A stretch of DNA of 64,000 bases from Halorussus limi (GTDB taxonomy: Archaea; Halobacteriota; Halobacteria; Halobacteriales; Haladaptataceae). Location: assembly GCF_023238205.1 (NCBI RefSeq), contig NZ_CP096659.1, positions 2,187,626 to 2,251,625 of the forward strand. The letters run 5' to 3'. A program made the position numbers and the translations under genes. Shown here in pieces: positions 55,241 to 62,080 of the stretch (position 1 is the stretch's first letter; each line of letters opens with the position of its first letter). The notes below the pieces were generated by a model, which was not told the DNA's origin, did not search any database, and was given only the letters and a program-made list of their open reading frames with translations.

Positions 55241-55246
55241 CTTTTT
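55241..55246 (+). promoter_or_regulatory. CTTTTT-type promoter-like element
   Basis: GCCGGCCTTTTTCC places the T-rich box 34 bases before the ATG at 55275, the same spacing as the CTTTTC sites of the virion-type genes. Confidence 0.45.
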
Positions 55247-55274
55247 CCGACACCCCCGACATCGAGTTCGTACG

Positions 55275-55367
55275 ATGACGCGCGACCGAGAGCCGTCGAA
55301 GCGCGAGAAGTTGGAGCGGCTTGGCGACTGGTACGAGGAACACTGGACGGAGGGCGAGGACGACTGA
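55275..55367 (+). CDS. Tiny charged peptide gene
   Basis: 30 residues, MTRDREPSKREKLERLGDWY then a short acidic end. Supported by the promoter-like box upstream and by translational coupling (TGATG) to the next small gene. Function unknown. Confidence 0.45.
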   Translation: MTRDREPSKREKLERLGDWYEEHWTEGEDD

Positions 55368-55528
55368 TGGCGGTCGTCAAGGCGACGTGCGACCGCCGGC
55401 CCGGGCGCGGCACGATCACGTTCACGGGCGTTGACAGCGACGGGGAGTTGCGCGAGTGCCCCTCGTGTGGATGCGAGGTGGCCGTGGATCCCGAGGCGGA
55501 TGCGGTGATGCACGTCGAAGCGCGGTAG
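55367..55528 (+). CDS. Small Cys-containing protein
   Basis: 53 residues with ECPSCGCEVAVDPEADAV, a CxxCxC motif plus an earlier Cys at position 8, enough for a small zinc site. Starts within the TGATG overlap with the preceding peptide gene. Confidence 0.5.
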   Translation: MAVVKATCDRRPGRGTITFTGVDSDGELRECPSCGCEVAVDPEADAVMHVEAR

Positions 55529-55569
55529 CCCACCCCCTTCGGTTCCGATGAAAAACCGCAAGAAGAGGT

Positions 55570-55869
55570 TCAATCGTCGGCGTTGACGACGCGCCAACCA
55601 GCCCGGACGCGCGGCGCGTATCGGGACGGGCGCATCGTGACCGGTTCAACTTCGACCTCCTCGCGCTTCGCCTCGACCGCCGCGAGAAACTCGCGCTCCA
55701 CTGGGGACGGATCTAGGGAGCGGTGGAGCGGGTCGTGGCGGAGTGCCGGTCGGACGCGTTCGAGGCGTTCGTCCGGCCACTCGTCAACGACGAGTTCGTG
55801 AGCCCGGACGATCTCCGCGACTGCTTTCTGGCGTTGCTCTGCGTGCCGTGGGGTGTCTGCTACGCCCAC
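55570..55869 (-). CDS. Small basic-acidic protein divergent from the integrase
   Basis: 99 residues from a GTG at 55869: a helical region (HAEQRQKAVAEIVRAHELVVDEW) and a C-terminal part rich in charged residues. Amino-acid usage becomes halophilic only after this GTG. Divergent from the integrase with 208 bases between, so it might regulate integration. Confidence 0.5.
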   Translation of the reverse strand: MGVADTPRHAEQRQKAVAEIVRAHELVVDEWPDERLERVRPALRHDPLHRSLDPSPVEREFLAAVEAKREEVEVEPVTMRPSRYAPRVRAGWRVVNADD

Positions 55870-55950
55870 ACGTACTGTAGGCCGGCGATCGGGATAACGG
55901 CACTGTCTCGGGGGTCTACCGGCCTTATTGGTACTTTGGGTTAGGATGGT

Positions 55951-55968
55951 GTGTGAACTGTTCAGACG
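55951..55968 (+). repeat. Direct repeat left of the integrase gene
   Basis: GTGTGAACTGTTCAGACG. Its middle, TGAACTGTTCA, is palindromic. The second copy lies at 56690-56707 with one mismatch. Confidence 0.75.
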
Positions 55969-56077
55969 GGGTTCGGATTCTACATACAGAAAGCGAAGTT
56001 GAGTCTCGTCGGTGCAGCCGAACCCGCCGATTTCGGGCAGCTCATTTGGGCGAGCAGTGACTATCATCCAGTTGCTG

Positions 56078-56689
56078 ATGGATTCCGAAGTTCAGTCCGA
56101 ACAGTCCCCGCAGTACTGGGTCAAGCCAGAGCAGTACGACGAGATGCGCCACGCCGTGTACGACGCCAGCCCGCCGTACCTGCAGGCACGCGACCGACTC
56201 CTCCTCCGCGCCCTCTACACGTGGGGGCTCCGCGTGAGCGAGGCCGTCGCGCTCGACGTGGAGATGATCGATCTCGACGACGAGGCCCTCCGACTCCCGA
56301 CCCACGTCCAGAAGGACTACCCGAACGGGAACTCGCCCCCGCCGGCGACGCTCGACCTGACTCGCGAAGGGGTCGCCGAGATCCGCGACTACCTCCGCGA
56401 CCGCTGGAAGGACTCGGACGCGTTGTTCCCGTCGCGCTCCTCGCCGAGGATGACGACGCGTGCCGCCGAGAACGCCGTCGGGAAGCTCGCCGAGGAAGCC
56501 GGCGTCCAGCCCTACTCGACGCACGGGCGCGGCCAGCCCGGTGACGTGACGCCGCACACGTTGCGACACTCGGTCGCCTACCGGATGATCGAACGCGAGG
56601 GCGAGTCGCTGGACGCGGTGCAGCGCCGCCTGCGGCACGCGACGATCCTGACGACCCAACGCGAGTACAGCCACTTCGACCGCGTGTAG
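56078..56689 (+). CDS. Short tyrosine recombinase (integrase), SNJ2-like
   Basis: 203 residues, a compact catalytic core with only a short N-terminal part. Active-site residues: Arg in YTWGLRVSEAVALD (about 52), HTLRHS (His and second Arg, about 161-164), His in RLRHATILTT (about 187) and Tyr in REYSHFD (about 197). Very short integrases of this sort are known from temperate pleolipoviruses such as SNJ2. It catalyses site-specific integration and excision. The start at 56078 is preferred; 22 upstream codons are in frame but not halophilic. Confidence 0.87.
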   Translation: MDSEVQSEQSPQYWVKPEQYDEMRHAVYDASPPYLQARDRLLLRALYTWGLRVSEAVALDVEMIDLDDEALRLPTHVQKDYPNGNSPPPATLDLTREGVAEIRDYLRDRWKDSDALFPSRSSPRMTTRAAENAVGKLAEEAGVQPYSTHGRGQPGDVTPHTLRHSVAYRMIEREGESLDAVQRRLRHATILTTQREYSHFDRV

Positions 56690-56707
56690 GTGTGAACTCT
56701 TCAGACG
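56690..56707 (+). repeat. Direct repeat right of the integrase gene
   Basis: GTGTGAACTCTTCAGACG begins directly after the integrase TAG (56687-56689) and differs at one base from the copy at 55951-55968. Followed by AT-rich CCCCTTTTGCAATATCC. Confidence 0.75.
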
Positions 56708-56985
56708 AACTTCCCCTTTTGCAATATCCATTTAACCAGTCAAACATTTGTCACTAATGCGAACGCTCTGTGATGGCTCCACAGGCAGAAGGAAGCCCCC
56801 GTGACCGGTTCAAATCCGGCGTCCGGCGGTGGTAGGAGGGCCGTGAACCCGCCTACGGCTCATCGGGATCAGGTGACCCGCGGGAGGCGAGTACTCTGTC
56901 GCCCGGTTCAATTCGGGGCGTTACGGCGTTCGCGCGGCGTCACGGCGCCGCTCCTTCCATTCATACCACATTCATCCACCGAACC
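56708..56985. other. Gene-free stretch with a T-arm-like / IS605-end-like fragment
   Basis: Around 56,786-56,830 the sequence GCAGAAGGAAGCCCCCGTG runs into ACCGGTTCAAATCCGG, which looks both like a tRNA T-arm and like the right end of haloarchaeal IS200/IS605-type elements. No transposase gene is adjacent and no full cloverleaf can be drawn, so it is at most a relic. The rest holds no credible gene. Confidence 0.35.
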
Positions 56986-57010
56986 CACCCGCATCCGGGT
57001 GTCGCTTTTC
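56986..57010 (+). promoter_or_regulatory. Hairpin plus CTTTTC promoter-like element
   Basis: Perfect stem CACCCG-CATC-CGGGTG (56986-57001), then CTTTTC at 57005-57010, 31 bases before the GTG at 57036. The hairpin is the exact reverse complement of the one at 62081-62096. Confidence 0.65.
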
Positions 57011-57035
57011 TGCCGGCGTCGCCGGATCCTCGAGC

Positions 57036-57236
57036 GTGATCGACGACGAGCTGCGTATCGAGTACCGCGGCCGAGACGCGTACATCGTCTCCAAGTGTCC
57101 CGAGTGCGGCGCGAAGGCCGAAGCGGCCATCCCGAGCGGCCGGCACGCCACGCTGCCGACGACGCTGGACTGCTACGAGTGGGACGACTGGGGCGAACCA
57201 GTGGTCGAGATTCGCCAGCAACGAGACCTCTTGTGA
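57036..57236 (+). CDS. Small zinc-finger-like protein
   Basis: 66 residues, GTG start. VSKCPECGAKAEAAIPSG carries one CxxC; a further Cys in LDCYEW may complete a site. A beta-rich fold is likely. Controlled by the hairpin/CTTTTC element just upstream. Confidence 0.6.
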   Translation: MIDDELRIEYRGRDAYIVSKCPECGAKAEAAIPSGRHATLPTTLDCYEWDDWGEPVVEIRQQRDLL

Positions 57237-57411
57237 CCTGAAAGAGGGATGGCCCCTCCAGAACCGGTGGACGACTCCACCAAGCCCACGGGCTCTCGCC
57301 CATCACACCCGTCGTACTCTGACTCCGTAAAACCCGGTGTAGAGGCCGCGAAAATGCCCTAAACAAGCCATACGCGAAAATACTACCTCGGTCGAGAACG
57401 AAGAGACGCGT

Positions 57412-57585
57412 ATGCACGACACCACGGACTGGCCGCGCGGCTGGACGGCCCGAGAGCGCGCCCTCACGGTCGCCGAGGACGTCGACGGCCCCTCGACGGT
57501 CGAGACCATCGCGCTGGCCGCAGAAGTTGAGGTCGCGGTCGTTGAGGATGTCGCCGAGGAGACCGAGGCGGATCTCGGACGATGA
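57412..57585 (+). CDS. Small acidic protein coupled to the next gene
   Basis: 57 residues starting MHDTTDWPRGWTARERALTV, ending in repeated VEV/EDVAEE segments. AAAATACTA about 31 bases upstream serves as a TATA box. Its stop overlaps the next ATG (ATGA). Function unknown; the part DVDGPSTVETIALAAEVEV could be an HTH-like pair of helices. Confidence 0.55.
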   Translation: MHDTTDWPRGWTARERALTVAEDVDGPSTVETIALAAEVEVAVVEDVAEETEADLGR

Positions 57586-58181
57586 CTGACGACGACACCC
57601 AGCCCGACGACGAGATGACGGAGTACGAGGTAGCGGTCATCGACGACCGTCTCGCAGAGATCGAAGACGAGGACAAGCAATACTCGACCGACGAGGTCGC
57701 CGATGACCTTGACATCGACCTCGACGGCCACCGCGATGACACGGTGAGCGCCGAGGACATCGCCGAGGCGACCGGCGCAGATCTAGACACGATCGAGCAG
57801 TGCCTCGCGGCGGCCGGCGACGCGCTCGCCGGCGACGACGAGGACGGCGGTACGCTAGACGTGCGCAGTGCCGAGGAGATCGCCCGCAAGTCAGGCGCGG
57901 ATCTCGAGACTGTGCGTGATGAGATCGATGCGATGCGTCGCCGCTCGGGCGACCCCGGCGAGGTGACGGACTACCGAGACACGCGCTGGTCGGACGACGA
58001 GGGACTCCCGCGCGTTGACGCCGGCGAAGCAGCCGACAGACTGCCCTCCGCAGCGGATTTTGAGGCGGAGATTGATCGCGCCGTCGAGATCGCCGCTGAC
58101 CGCGCGGAGAAGCTCGACGACGACGAGAACCTCGAGGACGTTGATGACCTCCTCGATGACCTACCAGACGACGAGGAGTAG
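57582..58181 (+). CDS. Acidic protein with repeated HTH-like units
   Basis: 199 residues. Two segments, VSAEDIAEATGADLDTIEQC and RSAEEIARKSGADLETVRDE, about 48 residues apart, are repeats of an HTH-type helix pair; a third weaker copy (STDEVADDLDIDLDGHRDD) precedes them. The flanks are strongly acidic. I infer a multi-HTH DNA- or RNA-binding scaffold, possibly related to the preceding small protein. No enzyme motif. Confidence 0.6.
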   Translation: MTDDDTQPDDEMTEYEVAVIDDRLAEIEDEDKQYSTDEVADDLDIDLDGHRDDTVSAEDIAEATGADLDTIEQCLAAAGDALAGDDEDGGTLDVRSAEEIARKSGADLETVRDEIDAMRRRSGDPGEVTDYRDTRWSDDEGLPRVDAGEAADRLPSAADFEAEIDRAVEIAADRAEKLDDDENLEDVDDLLDDLPDDEE

Positions 58182-58539
58182 GCCACCCCAGTTTTCACGA
58201 GAGTTTCTGGAACACCCCCGAATGCGAGTAGGGGGAGCCGCGCCGCCGGCGCGATGCCGGGGAGCCACCTTTCGCCTCGATACTCGGGGAGCCAGCCCTT
58301 CCTCGAGGAGAGGGGGAGCCACCTCGCGGGGAGAGACCACTCTTCCCCTCTGCTCACGGTGGGCCACGCGGCCCGGGAGCACACCATTACCGGCCACACC
58401 CCCGGGTCTATTACTGACGCCGCGGGGTGTCACGCGCCGGCGTCGCGCAAAATCCCCGTGATCAGTCACGCGCATCCAACCCCACCCAACTCTCGGGCAG
58501 CTCTTTTCGCCGGCGAGAACCTATCAGAACACGTAGAAG
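58182..58539. other. Gene-free region with the GGGGAGCC array
   Basis: About 360 bases. It opens with CACCCCCGAATGCGAGTAGGGGG, a degenerate form of the element's hairpin, then the 27-bp periodic array, then GC-rich sequence and a CTTTTC box at 58503-58508, 37 bases before the next ATG. Open frames through it are Arg/Pro-rich on both strands and unconvincing. Confidence 0.5.
58232..58339 (+). repeat. 27-bp tandem array of GGGGAGCC
   Basis: The octamer GGGGAGCC starts at 58232, 58259, 58286 and 58313, exactly 27 bases apart each time; three of four continue with A. The remaining 18-19 bases of each unit vary. Regular spacing of a fixed word with a variable rest points to phased binding sites or an old tandem repeat. 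Confidence 0.8.
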
Positions 58540-58995
58540 ATGCCGAACGACATCGACCTCGCAAGCGAAGACCTCCAAGTCCTCCACGTCATCCACGACG
58601 CAGACCACGCCGTCACTACGACGACCGTGCGCGAACAGATGCACTGGGCCGACGACTCCGCCCAGATCCGCTACCGCCTCGACAAGCTCGAAGACCGCGG
58701 CCTCGTCGAGACGTGGCACGACGACGAGCGCGCCGAACCTCACCAGATGCCGCCGCGCGTCGCCGAGACGACCGACGCCGGCGACGCCATCGCCGATGAC
58801 CACGACGACGACCGCGAGACGCTCCCCGTCGAGGAGCGGATGGCGCGCATCGAGCAGCAGCTGGATCGGATGCGCGACACGTACGGTACGGTCAAGCAGC
58901 GAATCGTGGAACTCGAAGAGGAAGTCGAAGATCACGACGAAGACCTCGACGACCTCGCCGAGGACATCCGCGCGCTCCGCCGCTACGTCGAGTGA
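58540..58995 (+). CDS. Winged-helix regulator with coiled-coil tail
   Basis: 151 residues. DLQVLHVIHDADHAVTTTTVREQMHWADDSAQIRYRLDKLEDRGLVETWHDD (about 11-62) is a PhiH1/ArsR-like winged helix; DRMRDTYGTVKQRIVELEEEVEDHDEDLDD forms a C-terminal coiled coil (about 107-145), which suggests a dimer. PhiH1-like repressors with this layout are frequent in haloviruses and plasmids. Confidence 0.8.
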   Translation: MPNDIDLASEDLQVLHVIHDADHAVTTTTVREQMHWADDSAQIRYRLDKLEDRGLVETWHDDERAEPHQMPPRVAETTDAGDAIADDHDDDRETLPVEERMARIEQQLDRMRDTYGTVKQRIVELEEEVEDHDEDLDDLAEDIRALRRYVE

Positions 58996-59014
58996 CGCCC
59001 GGCGGGCGCGGATC

Positions 59015-59182
59015 CTACTTCTGATCGCGGAACTGGCTGAGGTCGACGGTGACCGGGTAGGCGTCGGCGCCGTCCACGTCCACGAGGAGTCCCGCGGGAC
59101 TGTCGGGCTTGTCCGCGACCTTCACCTTGATGTCGCCCAGATCGACCGTACACTCGTTCTCATCGGGTTGTTCGATGTTCAC
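59015..59182 (-). CDS. Small acidic protein
   Basis: 55 residues from a GTG at 59182, reading MNIEQPDENECTVDLGDIKV onward and ending SQFRDQK. The frame upstream is closed by a TGA two codons before, and a minus-strand TTTATATTTGG box at about 59,217-59,227 lies roughly 35-40 bases upstream, so it is likely expressed. Convergent with the winged-helix gene. No family recognised. Confidence 0.6.
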   Translation of the reverse strand: MNIEQPDENECTVDLGDIKVKVADKPDSPAGLLVDVDGADAYPVTVDLSQFRDQK

Positions 59183-59444
59183 GGTGTGCGCGTCTCAGTC
59201 CACCTTCTTGTAACTTACCAAATATAAACGTAAGTATTAGTATGGTAGTCTTGGCCGCCGCAGAACGCGCATCCTCGCCCCGGCCCAATCGCGCCCGTGC
59301 GTTGGCGGCGGTCGCCGCGTCGTCCACGCCCGGGCCACTCTCGCCACCGTCGTCGGCGTCGATGTCGTGGATGGTCGGATGGGTCGGCTGGACGAGGTTC
59401 GTCGTTCTCGCCGGTCTCTCGCGTTCACCTCGTAGCCTCTCCCT

Positions 59445-60121
59445 GATGTACACATATTCTCTCTTCTCAAACATAGGGGAAGAGGAGCGGGGTTAGCCGC
59501 CCCGCCGAAAGGGGCGTCTTCTGGCGGTTGTCGCAGAGTGCCGTTCTTAGATGTACATATATTCTATTTCCTCAAACACTGAGAGGAGGGAAGGGTGGGC
59601 GCGAGAACCACCCAACCGGCGTTCTCCACGTCTCCAGACCACGCCCACCCCGCCACACCCCCACCTTCCTACCCCTTACCATACTTTACTTATGTCTTAT
59701 GGTTATAAAGTAATAGTAGTAGTGTTAGAGATTGTAACGTTGTTTTTCGATGGGGTGGTGAAGGGGTATAAGTAGAAAATGCAGAAGGAATCTAGGTGGC
59801 CTCCACCGAGATTGAGTCTCTCCCTCCTCTCCCGTGGTTGAGGAGAGAGGATAACGGGACAACGGCAAGACGACGGCTGACGCCCTACGCCAACGACGCC
59901 GCTGACACGACACTCGTGGTGGAAGTGGGGTTGGCGATGGCCACCGTGACGTCGTGTCCACCACCGCTCTCGACACCCATCCACTTCACCCCTACGTTTG
60001 AGGAGAGAGAATATGTGTACATATTAGAGACGGCAAGTTAGAGACGTTCTACGACATGTCCAGAACACCTCGACCTCGGTTGTCTCAACCTGTTTTTGAG
60101 GAAAGAGAATATTCGGACAAG
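59445..60121. repeat. Five iteron-like 29-bp repeats in opposed orientation
   Basis: Core TTTGAGGARAGAGAATAT followed by RTGTACAT or a diverged end. Reverse copies: 59445-59473 and 59550-59578. Forward copies: 59835-59863 (weaker), 59995-60023 and 60093-60121. The three strongest copies end in TGTACAT; the other two end in GGACA. Reverse copies lie on the left and forward copies on the right of an AT-rich segment. Confidence 0.85.
59579..59994. other. Candidate replication origin or control core
   Basis: Lies between the inner repeats. It contains a pyrimidine-rich stretch (about 59,640-59,690), then roughly 100 bases of AT-rich sequence (about 59,685-59,785, e.g. TTATGGTTATAAAGTAATAG) and GGGTATAAGTAG. 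No credible gene on either strand. Low-melting DNA flanked by inverted iterons is the usual layout of a plasmid or viral origin. Confidence 0.5.
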
Positions 60122-60150
60122 ACTTATCAAAGCCCGGACACTACATCCGG

Positions 60151-61128
60151 GTGTCGATGACGCGACCCGAAATCGACGGCGATGAACTGGAGATGCTCGA
60201 GGAGCTCGAAGACGCCGAAGACGTCGGCAGTCACAAGCGAATGGTCGAGATCCTCATCTGCGAGGCCTACGACGAGTACGACACCGACTCATTCGTCTAC
60301 GACCCGCGGGAGAGCCGCAAGACGCCGCTCTCCACCGACGAGATGCAGGACATCCTCTGGCGGTACGACGCCCCGGCGATCAACCCCGGCCACATCGCCT
60401 CGTGGCCGCGTGACCGCACGGACAAGCAGGACGTGCTGGCGGCAATCAGCCGCTACGAGGGTATCGACTCTCGCGGCGGCGTCAAGTCGTTAATCCGAGA
60501 ACACGTCGGCGAGGGAGACCCGATCGTCGTCGAGACGGCGGCGGATATGGAGGACAAGCGCCGGCCGCGGAACTACCACCACTACCTCCGACCCATCCTC
60601 GACGCACTCGAAGAGCATCCGCCCGAGGAGGCGGACAACCTCCCCGACGGCTTCCACGATGACGTGGAGCCGATGTTCGGGGACGACGAGATGCGCACGG
60701 AGGACACCGCCGAAGAGTACCTTGATCGGACGCGCGAATCCATCGAAAACGACGAGAGGCCCGTAGGGGCGCTCAAGGCGCGGGTTAACGGCGCAGAGCA
60801 GATCATCGAGGAGCACAGCGACCATCCCAACGTCGACCTCATCGAACAGGCCCGTGATGATCTGGAAGAGGAAATCGAACGTCGTCGTGGGTCAGACGAG
60901 GAAGACACCGGAGAAGACGAGTTGGATGCCGGCGACGAAGAGGTCACTGAAGCCGACGAGAACGACGAACTCGCCGACGGGTGGGAGAAGCTCGAGAAGT
61001 CCGGGGAGATCGACGAAGAGGTCACCAGAGCCGACGACGCCAACGAGATGACCGGCCAGTACGACGACGAGGAGCTACGCGAGGCGGTCAAGCGCGAGGG
61101 CTTCGACGACGCCACGCACAGCAAGTAA
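60151..61128 (+). CDS. Acidic protein beside the candidate origin
   Basis: 325 residues (start GTG 60151, or ATG 60157). The N-terminal 110 residues look folded: HKRMVEILICEAYDEYDTDSFVYD, then a helix-turn-helix-like TDEMQDILWRYDAPAINPGH and LAAISRYEGIDSRGG. The C-terminal third is highly acidic low complexity. CTTATC at 60123-60128 lies 28 bases before the GTG, as before the spike gene. No known Rep motif, but its position next to the repeats makes a replication or partition role possible. Confidence 0.65.
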   Translation: MSMTRPEIDGDELEMLEELEDAEDVGSHKRMVEILICEAYDEYDTDSFVYDPRESRKTPLSTDEMQDILWRYDAPAINPGHIASWPRDRTDKQDVLAAISRYEGIDSRGGVKSLIREHVGEGDPIVVETAADMEDKRRPRNYHHYLRPILDALEEHPPEEADNLPDGFHDDVEPMFGDDEMRTEDTAEEYLDRTRESIENDERPVGALKARVNGAEQIIEEHSDHPNVDLIEQARDDLEEEIERRRGSDEEDTGEDELDAGDEEVTEADENDELADGWEKLEKSGEIDEEVTRADDANEMTGQYDDEELREAVKREGFDDATHSK

Positions 61129-61161
61129 CCACCTCACACGACCATCCTACCCCTACCAACG

Positions 61162-61323
61162 ATGACTCAGAAACGCTCGACGTGGCTGGTCTGCCGTGAC
61201 TGTCTCCGGCGCGTGCAGTGTGCAGAGGGGGAGTGTCGATGCGCGTGCCATTCGGCCGGGGAGTCCGAGTCCGTCCCGGGGCGGTGGACGCAGATGACGA
61301 CGGTGGCGCGCGGCGGTGATTGA
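61162..61323 (+). CDS. Tiny Cys-rich protein
   Basis: 53 residues with LVCRDCLRRVQCAEGECRCA, giving CxxC and a dense C-x-C-x-C cluster, then His. Probably a small zinc protein. Compositionally less acidic than its neighbours, so moderate confidence. Confidence 0.5.
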   Translation: MTQKRSTWLVCRDCLRRVQCAEGECRCACHSAGESESVPGRWTQMTTVARGGD

Positions 61324-61396
61324 CCGGGTTTTACGGCGTTGCTATCGTGGAGGAAGAACGTGGAATACATAGTTCCTCAGTATCATCTCCCGAGAG

Positions 61397-61786
61397 ATGT
61401 CTGGAGCTGAGGATCTAGCTGACGAATTGCTGGACGTGGACACTGGTGATCGGCTCAGAATTGTTACCAACGACGTCACAGTATGGGCGGATGTCGGCCC
61501 GATTGGCGAACAGATGGGGCCCGAGAAGGACGATCACGGTTGGCTCGAGGGCGAGATTTGGTTCGACGTGCGTGTCGACGACGAGTACGTCGAGGAGAAC
61601 GGGTTCGTACTCCCCGATGCAAGGGTCTCGGCGAAAACCAAACGTGGGGAGTGGCAGCAGCCGACTGTCGTGTTCGCCGAGGAGTGGGAGGGTAACGCCA
61701 GCTCCGCCGAGGAGGTCGACAACCCGGTGGAGGACTGGGAAGGAGAGATGCGCGAAATCGACCGGGTGACGTCGACGTATGAGTGA
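61397..61786 (+). CDS. Unknown acidic protein (pair, first gene)
   Basis: 129 residues. Begins MSGAEDLADELLDVDTGDRL; the centre alternates beta strands (RIVTNDVTVWADVG, GEIWFDVRVDDEYV). Overlaps the next gene by eight bases. ATACAT about 32 bases upstream may be the TATA box. No family recognised. Confidence 0.6.
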   Translation: MSGAEDLADELLDVDTGDRLRIVTNDVTVWADVGPIGEQMGPEKDDHGWLEGEIWFDVRVDDEYVEENGFVLPDARVSAKTKRGEWQQPTVVFAEEWEGNASSAEEVDNPVEDWEGEMREIDRVTSTYE

Positions 61787-62078
61787 TCGTGAGCTTCGTT
61801 CTGCCGTCGAGAACGGTGACGGTGTGTGGTTCCACATCGCTGGCATCGACCCGACAACCGTGTTCAAGGACGGTGAGACACGGACGGTGACCGGCGTCAT
61901 CGAGGGTAGCATTTTCGTCGACCTCGACCGCCGGCTTCGTGGATGGCCGGAGGGACGGATCGACTATTGGGATGCTGCGGATGATGGTGAGGCGCCCGTA
62001 CTTGTCGGGCTGGACACCGAGGAGGACGAAGGGCCGGAGCCGCTCGGCGAGATAGTGGAGTGGGAGTTCGTCGACTGA
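61779..62078 (+). CDS. Unknown acidic protein (pair, second gene)
   Basis: 99 residues starting MSDRELRSAVENGDGVWFHI. The fold appears beta-rich and similar in style to the preceding protein; together they resemble the many small paralogous proteins of haloviral accessory regions. Ends before the terminator hairpin at 62081. Confidence 0.6.
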   Translation: MSDRELRSAVENGDGVWFHIAGIDPTTVFKDGETRTVTGVIEGSIFVDLDRRLRGWPEGRIDYWDAADDGEAPVLVGLDTEEDEGPEPLGEIVEWEFVD

Positions 62079-62080
62079 CC

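Noticed and set aside
56797..56812. GGTTCAAATCC as the right attachment site matching the tRNA-Arg
   Set aside because: Only 11 bases of the generic T-loop match. The bases after it (GGCGTCCGGCGG) do not resemble the tRNA-Arg 3' end, which a displaced tRNA end should.
56752..56825. A complete second tRNA near 56.8 kb
   Set aside because: A T-arm can be drawn, but no matching 5' acceptor strand, D-arm or anticodon stem is found upstream.
58232..58339. CRISPR array of 27-bp units
   Set aside because: The conserved part is only 8-9 bases and the variable part about 18; no array of this form is known and no cas genes are present.
58161..58475. Minus-strand frame giving nonapeptide repeats across the GGGGAGCC array
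   Set aside because: The repetition follows automatically from the 27-bp DNA period. The product is basic and overlaps the end of the 57582 gene.
59160..59496. Open frames on both strands left of the iteron array
   Set aside because: All three candidates overlap the promoter of the 59182 gene or run into the first repeat, and none has consistent halophilic composition along its length.
59779..60041. Short plus-strand frame within the candidate origin
   Set aside because: It spans two of the iteron copies, and its product lacks acidic bias and any motif.
59445..60121. CRISPR array
   Set aside because: Repeats are in opposite orientations with unequal spacing of 100 to 260 bases, and there are no cas genes.
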